DNA from: Lederbergia galactosidilytica
GTDB lineage: Bacteria; Bacillota; Bacilli; Bacillales; Bacillaceae_C
Assembly: GCF_017873565.1 (NCBI RefSeq)
Contig: NZ_JAGGKH010000005.1
Coordinates: forward strand, 1 to 64,000
Length of the DNA stretch: 64,000 bases
Direction of reading: 5' to 3'
Shown: one piece after another, positions 62,048 to 64,000 of the stretch
Position numbering within the stretch: the first letter of the stretch is position 1
How the letters are laid out: each line of letters opens with the position of its first letter
Translations under genes and position numbers: made by a program
Notes under the pieces: model-generated
Seen by the model: only the letters and a program-made list of their open reading frames with translations
Told to the model about the DNA's origin: nothing
Database searches by the model: none

Positions 62048-63631
62048 ATGGATCTAGAAACCTTTCTACATGATCTGCATTTTAACACAGAAAAAGTTAC
62101 TCCGCCAGATTGGCAAGTGGATTGGGAAGATGCACCACTACCCTATAAATTGTATCGCGGTTTACCGGTGGTTCCACTTTCCGGGGATGTGCCTTTACTA
62201 TTTGAGAAAAGGGAAACACATCTAAAGCCGAGCTTGGCGGAGCTTGGTCATTTCTTATGGTATGTTTATGGACTTACCCAATATTGCCAGTCCCCGTTAA
62301 ATAATGGAATGAATGAAAAAGATGTGAGCTTTGTCCAATCGATGCGCAGATTTGTTCCTTCAGGAGGGGCTCTTTATCCTAATGAAATATATGTGTATGT
62401 AAATTTTGAAGATGTTCCACAGGGCATCTACCATTATGATGTGGCGCATCACCGCCTTGTATTGGTACGTGAAGGAGATTACGATTTCTACTTAGCCAGA
62501 AGTATTAAAAATGGCAATGATACTTCTGGTCGTTTTTGCACCATTTTTATTTCGACAGTTTTTTGGAAGAACTTTTATAAATATAATAATTTTTCATATC
62601 GGCTCCAAGGGCTAGATGCCGGTGTACTAATTGGGCAATCTATAGAAGTGGCTAATCGGATGGGATTTTCTTCACGAGTTTGCTACCAATTTCTTGACCG
62701 AGCGCTCAATCATCTGCTTGGATTGTCTGAACAGGATGAAAGTGTTTATGCAGTTATTTCATTATCTACTGATGAATCTATCAATTATATCGACAAAGAC
62801 ATAAACAAAAAAGAAGTTGCTTCAGCCACTGAATTATGTGGGGAATTGCCATTACTGGAACATACTCTCTATAACCGTTCAAAAAGAGTCATTCCTTTCC
62901 CAACGTTGAATAAAGTTAATGAAGCATCAATGTATGAAACAACGAAGTCATTTGTGAAGCTAAAAAGTAATCATAATGCAAGACATTCTTTAGGTACAGA
63001 AATGATCTTACTGCCATTTATGGAGGATTTTTCGTACGATCTCGCATCTGTTTGTAGGAAGCGGCATTCACCTGATCTCGATTTCATGATTGGAAAAGTG
63101 AATCAAACACAACTATCAACTTTGTTAAAGGAAACACTTACCTTCTCATATCAGAATGACCTTGACGAAACATATGGGAATATCGAGAGTCGTATGTCCT
63201 TATATGGTAGCTTTTATAACGTAGAAAGGATACCAAATGGTACTTACTCGTATAACAGTAATACACATACTCTTCGAACTATAAACATGGGGGATTACCG
63301 GGAGTTATTACAAAACGGATTAACAATGCCTACTGTGAATCTATATCAAGTTCCACTTTGTTTACATGTTGTTGGGGAAAGGGACTATTTTAAAGAACAA
63401 TTGGGATATAGGGGTTATCGCATACAACAGATGGAGGCGGGTATTCTCGTGCAACGACTGCTTTTAGTTTCGGTCGCATTAGGGATGGGTGGGCATCCAC
63501 TGCTCGGATTTGACGCGAATAACTGTGATCAGGTTTATAGGATTGATTCAAAAGGAAAGACCTGTTTGATTCAAATTCCGATTGGTCCATATCGTCCACG
63601 CTCCTGGCTAAAAGGGAGTTTGCAAAGTTAA
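62048..63631 (+). CDS. SagB-type dehydrogenase (FMN-dependent thiazoline oxidase)
   Basis: 527 aa with two nitroreductase-like halves. The first (about 60-240) carries RRFVPSGGALYPNEIYVYV, the classic SagB FMN-site motif, and DAGVLIGQSIEVANRMG. The second (about 315-520) has AGILVQRLLLVSVALGMGGH but lacks a good SGGALYP counterpart (SRMSLYGSFYNV instead), so it may be structural. It would oxidise thiazolines to thiazoles. TAGGAGGCTTAGT upstream, 21 nt after the YcaO gene; last recognisable gene of the cluster. Confidence 0.92.
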   Translation: MDLETFLHDLHFNTEKVTPPDWQVDWEDAPLPYKLYRGLPVVPLSGDVPLLFEKRETHLKPSLAELGHFLWYVYGLTQYCQSPLNNGMNEKDVSFVQSMRRFVPSGGALYPNEIYVYVNFEDVPQGIYHYDVAHHRLVLVREGDYDFYLARSIKNGNDTSGRFCTIFISTVFWKNFYKYNNFSYRLQGLDAGVLIGQSIEVANRMGFSSRVCYQFLDRALNHLLGLSEQDESVYAVISLSTDESINYIDKDINKKEVASATELCGELPLLEHTLYNRSKRVIPFPTLNKVNEASMYETTKSFVKLKSNHNARHSLGTEMILLPFMEDFSYDLASVCRKRHSPDLDFMIGKVNQTQLSTLLKETLTFSYQNDLDETYGNIESRMSLYGSFYNVERIPNGTYSYNSNTHTLRTINMGDYRELLQNGLTMPTVNLYQVPLCLHVVGERDYFKEQLGYRGYRIQQMEAGILVQRLLLVSVALGMGGHPLLGFDANNCDQVYRIDSKGKTCLIQIPIGPYRPRSWLKGSLQS

Positions 63632-63890
63632 GTAAGACCAGGATTATAGAACTTTTGTATCCTTGAAAGATGCATATGACGATGGGAAATTTGAAGGAGG
63701 CTATCATCTTTTTTCGTGCATACAACCCGGGGCATTTATTAAATCCTTCATCATAAAGATATTTTAAAAGTCACAAGAAGAGCCAGTAAACTCACTACAA
63801 TAGATAATAAATCTTCAATCTCCTCTTAATTATTCTCAACATTTATAAATACTCAGACTCCATTTAGTCAATACTACGAAATGGTGATGA
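63632..63890 (+). other. Intergenic region after the TOMM cluster
   Basis: 259 nt, AT-rich. No gene, tRNA or strong terminator seen. No candidate immunity or transporter gene here. Confidence 0.5.
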
Positions 63891-64000
63891 ATGATGCCTT
63901 GTCAATCAAGTGATGAACTGAAAAAATTAGTAAAAGAAGCTAGAACTGTTACAAAGCATGGTCAAGTTGCTGATTATATACCAGCACTCGGAAAAGTAAA
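63891..64000 (+). CDS. glsA: Glutaminase, N-terminal fragment (cut by window end)
   Basis: The readable 36 residues, MMPCQSSDELKKLVKEARTV then TKHGQVADYIPALGKV, match the N-terminus of the glutaminase family (ELxxLVEEAR...GKVADYIPALA). It hydrolyses glutamine to glutamate and ammonia. Two adjacent ATGs (63891, 63894) are possible, with a weak GGTGATGA ribosome binding site. Incomplete: the active site lies outside the window. Confidence 0.85.
   Translation, partial: MMPCQSSDELKKLVKEARTVTKHGQVADYIPALGKV

Overview
The window comes from a low-GC, Gram-positive, endospore-forming bacterium of the Bacillaceae. The reasons are the gene order 5S rRNA - ctsR-mcsA-mcsB-clpC - radA - yacL - ispD-ispF - gltX - cysES - mrnC - rlmB - rae1 - sigH - rpmGB-secE-nusG - rpl/rpo - str - S10-spc-alpha - ecfA1A2T - truA - rplM-rpsI, strong AAGGAGG-type ribosome binding sites, frequent GTG/TTG starts, and the sporulation sigma factor SigH. 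I cannot name the species. The backbone matches the Bacillus subtilis ctsR-to-rpsI region almost gene for gene. The one conspicuous exception is that disA, normally between radA and yacL, is missing.

Layout. 1-1100: the 3' part of a 5S rRNA, an internally deleted IS1182-type transposase remnant, small repeats, and a promoter with a CtsR operator. 1.1-5.8 kb: protein-arginine phosphorylation and Clp quality control. 6.0-17 kb: DNA repair, isoprenoid enzymes, aminoacyl-tRNA synthesis with a T-box leader before cysES, RNA maturation, and sigH. 16.4-33.9 kb: SecE, NusG, L11-L1-L10-L7/L12, RNA polymerase beta and beta', and the str operon (S12, S7, EF-G, EF-Tu). 34-49.2 kb: the S10-spc-alpha ribosomal protein super-operon with secY, adk, map, infA and rpoA. 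49.6-53.9 kb: the ECF vitamin-transport energizing module, truA, rplM and rpsI. Several leaders and intergenic regions hold clear RNA structures (L10, S10 and L13 leaders, a 66-nt structure between rpsG and fusA, a long-range stem between rpoC and rplGB).

After the rpsI terminator (53.94 kb) conserved synteny ends and accessory DNA begins. It holds a decayed tyrosine-recombinase (integrase) pseudogene, a VanW-family gene, a DUF1963/YwqG gene, decayed fragments, and then a compact thiazole/oxazole-modified microcin (TOMM) cluster. The cluster has a 70-aa precursor whose C-terminal half is nine Cys residues in Cys-Xaa-Xaa repeats (heterocycloanthracin/sonorensin type), a leader-binding ThiF/E1-like maturation protein, a YcaO cyclodehydratase ending in a PxPxP tail, and a double-domain SagB-type dehydrogenase. 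The window closes at the start of a glutaminase gene.

The housekeeping part is ordinary and highly conserved. The parts that merit attention are the TOMM cluster with its own adjacent precursor, the loss of disA, the decayed integrase beside rpsI, and several unassigned RNA-like structures.
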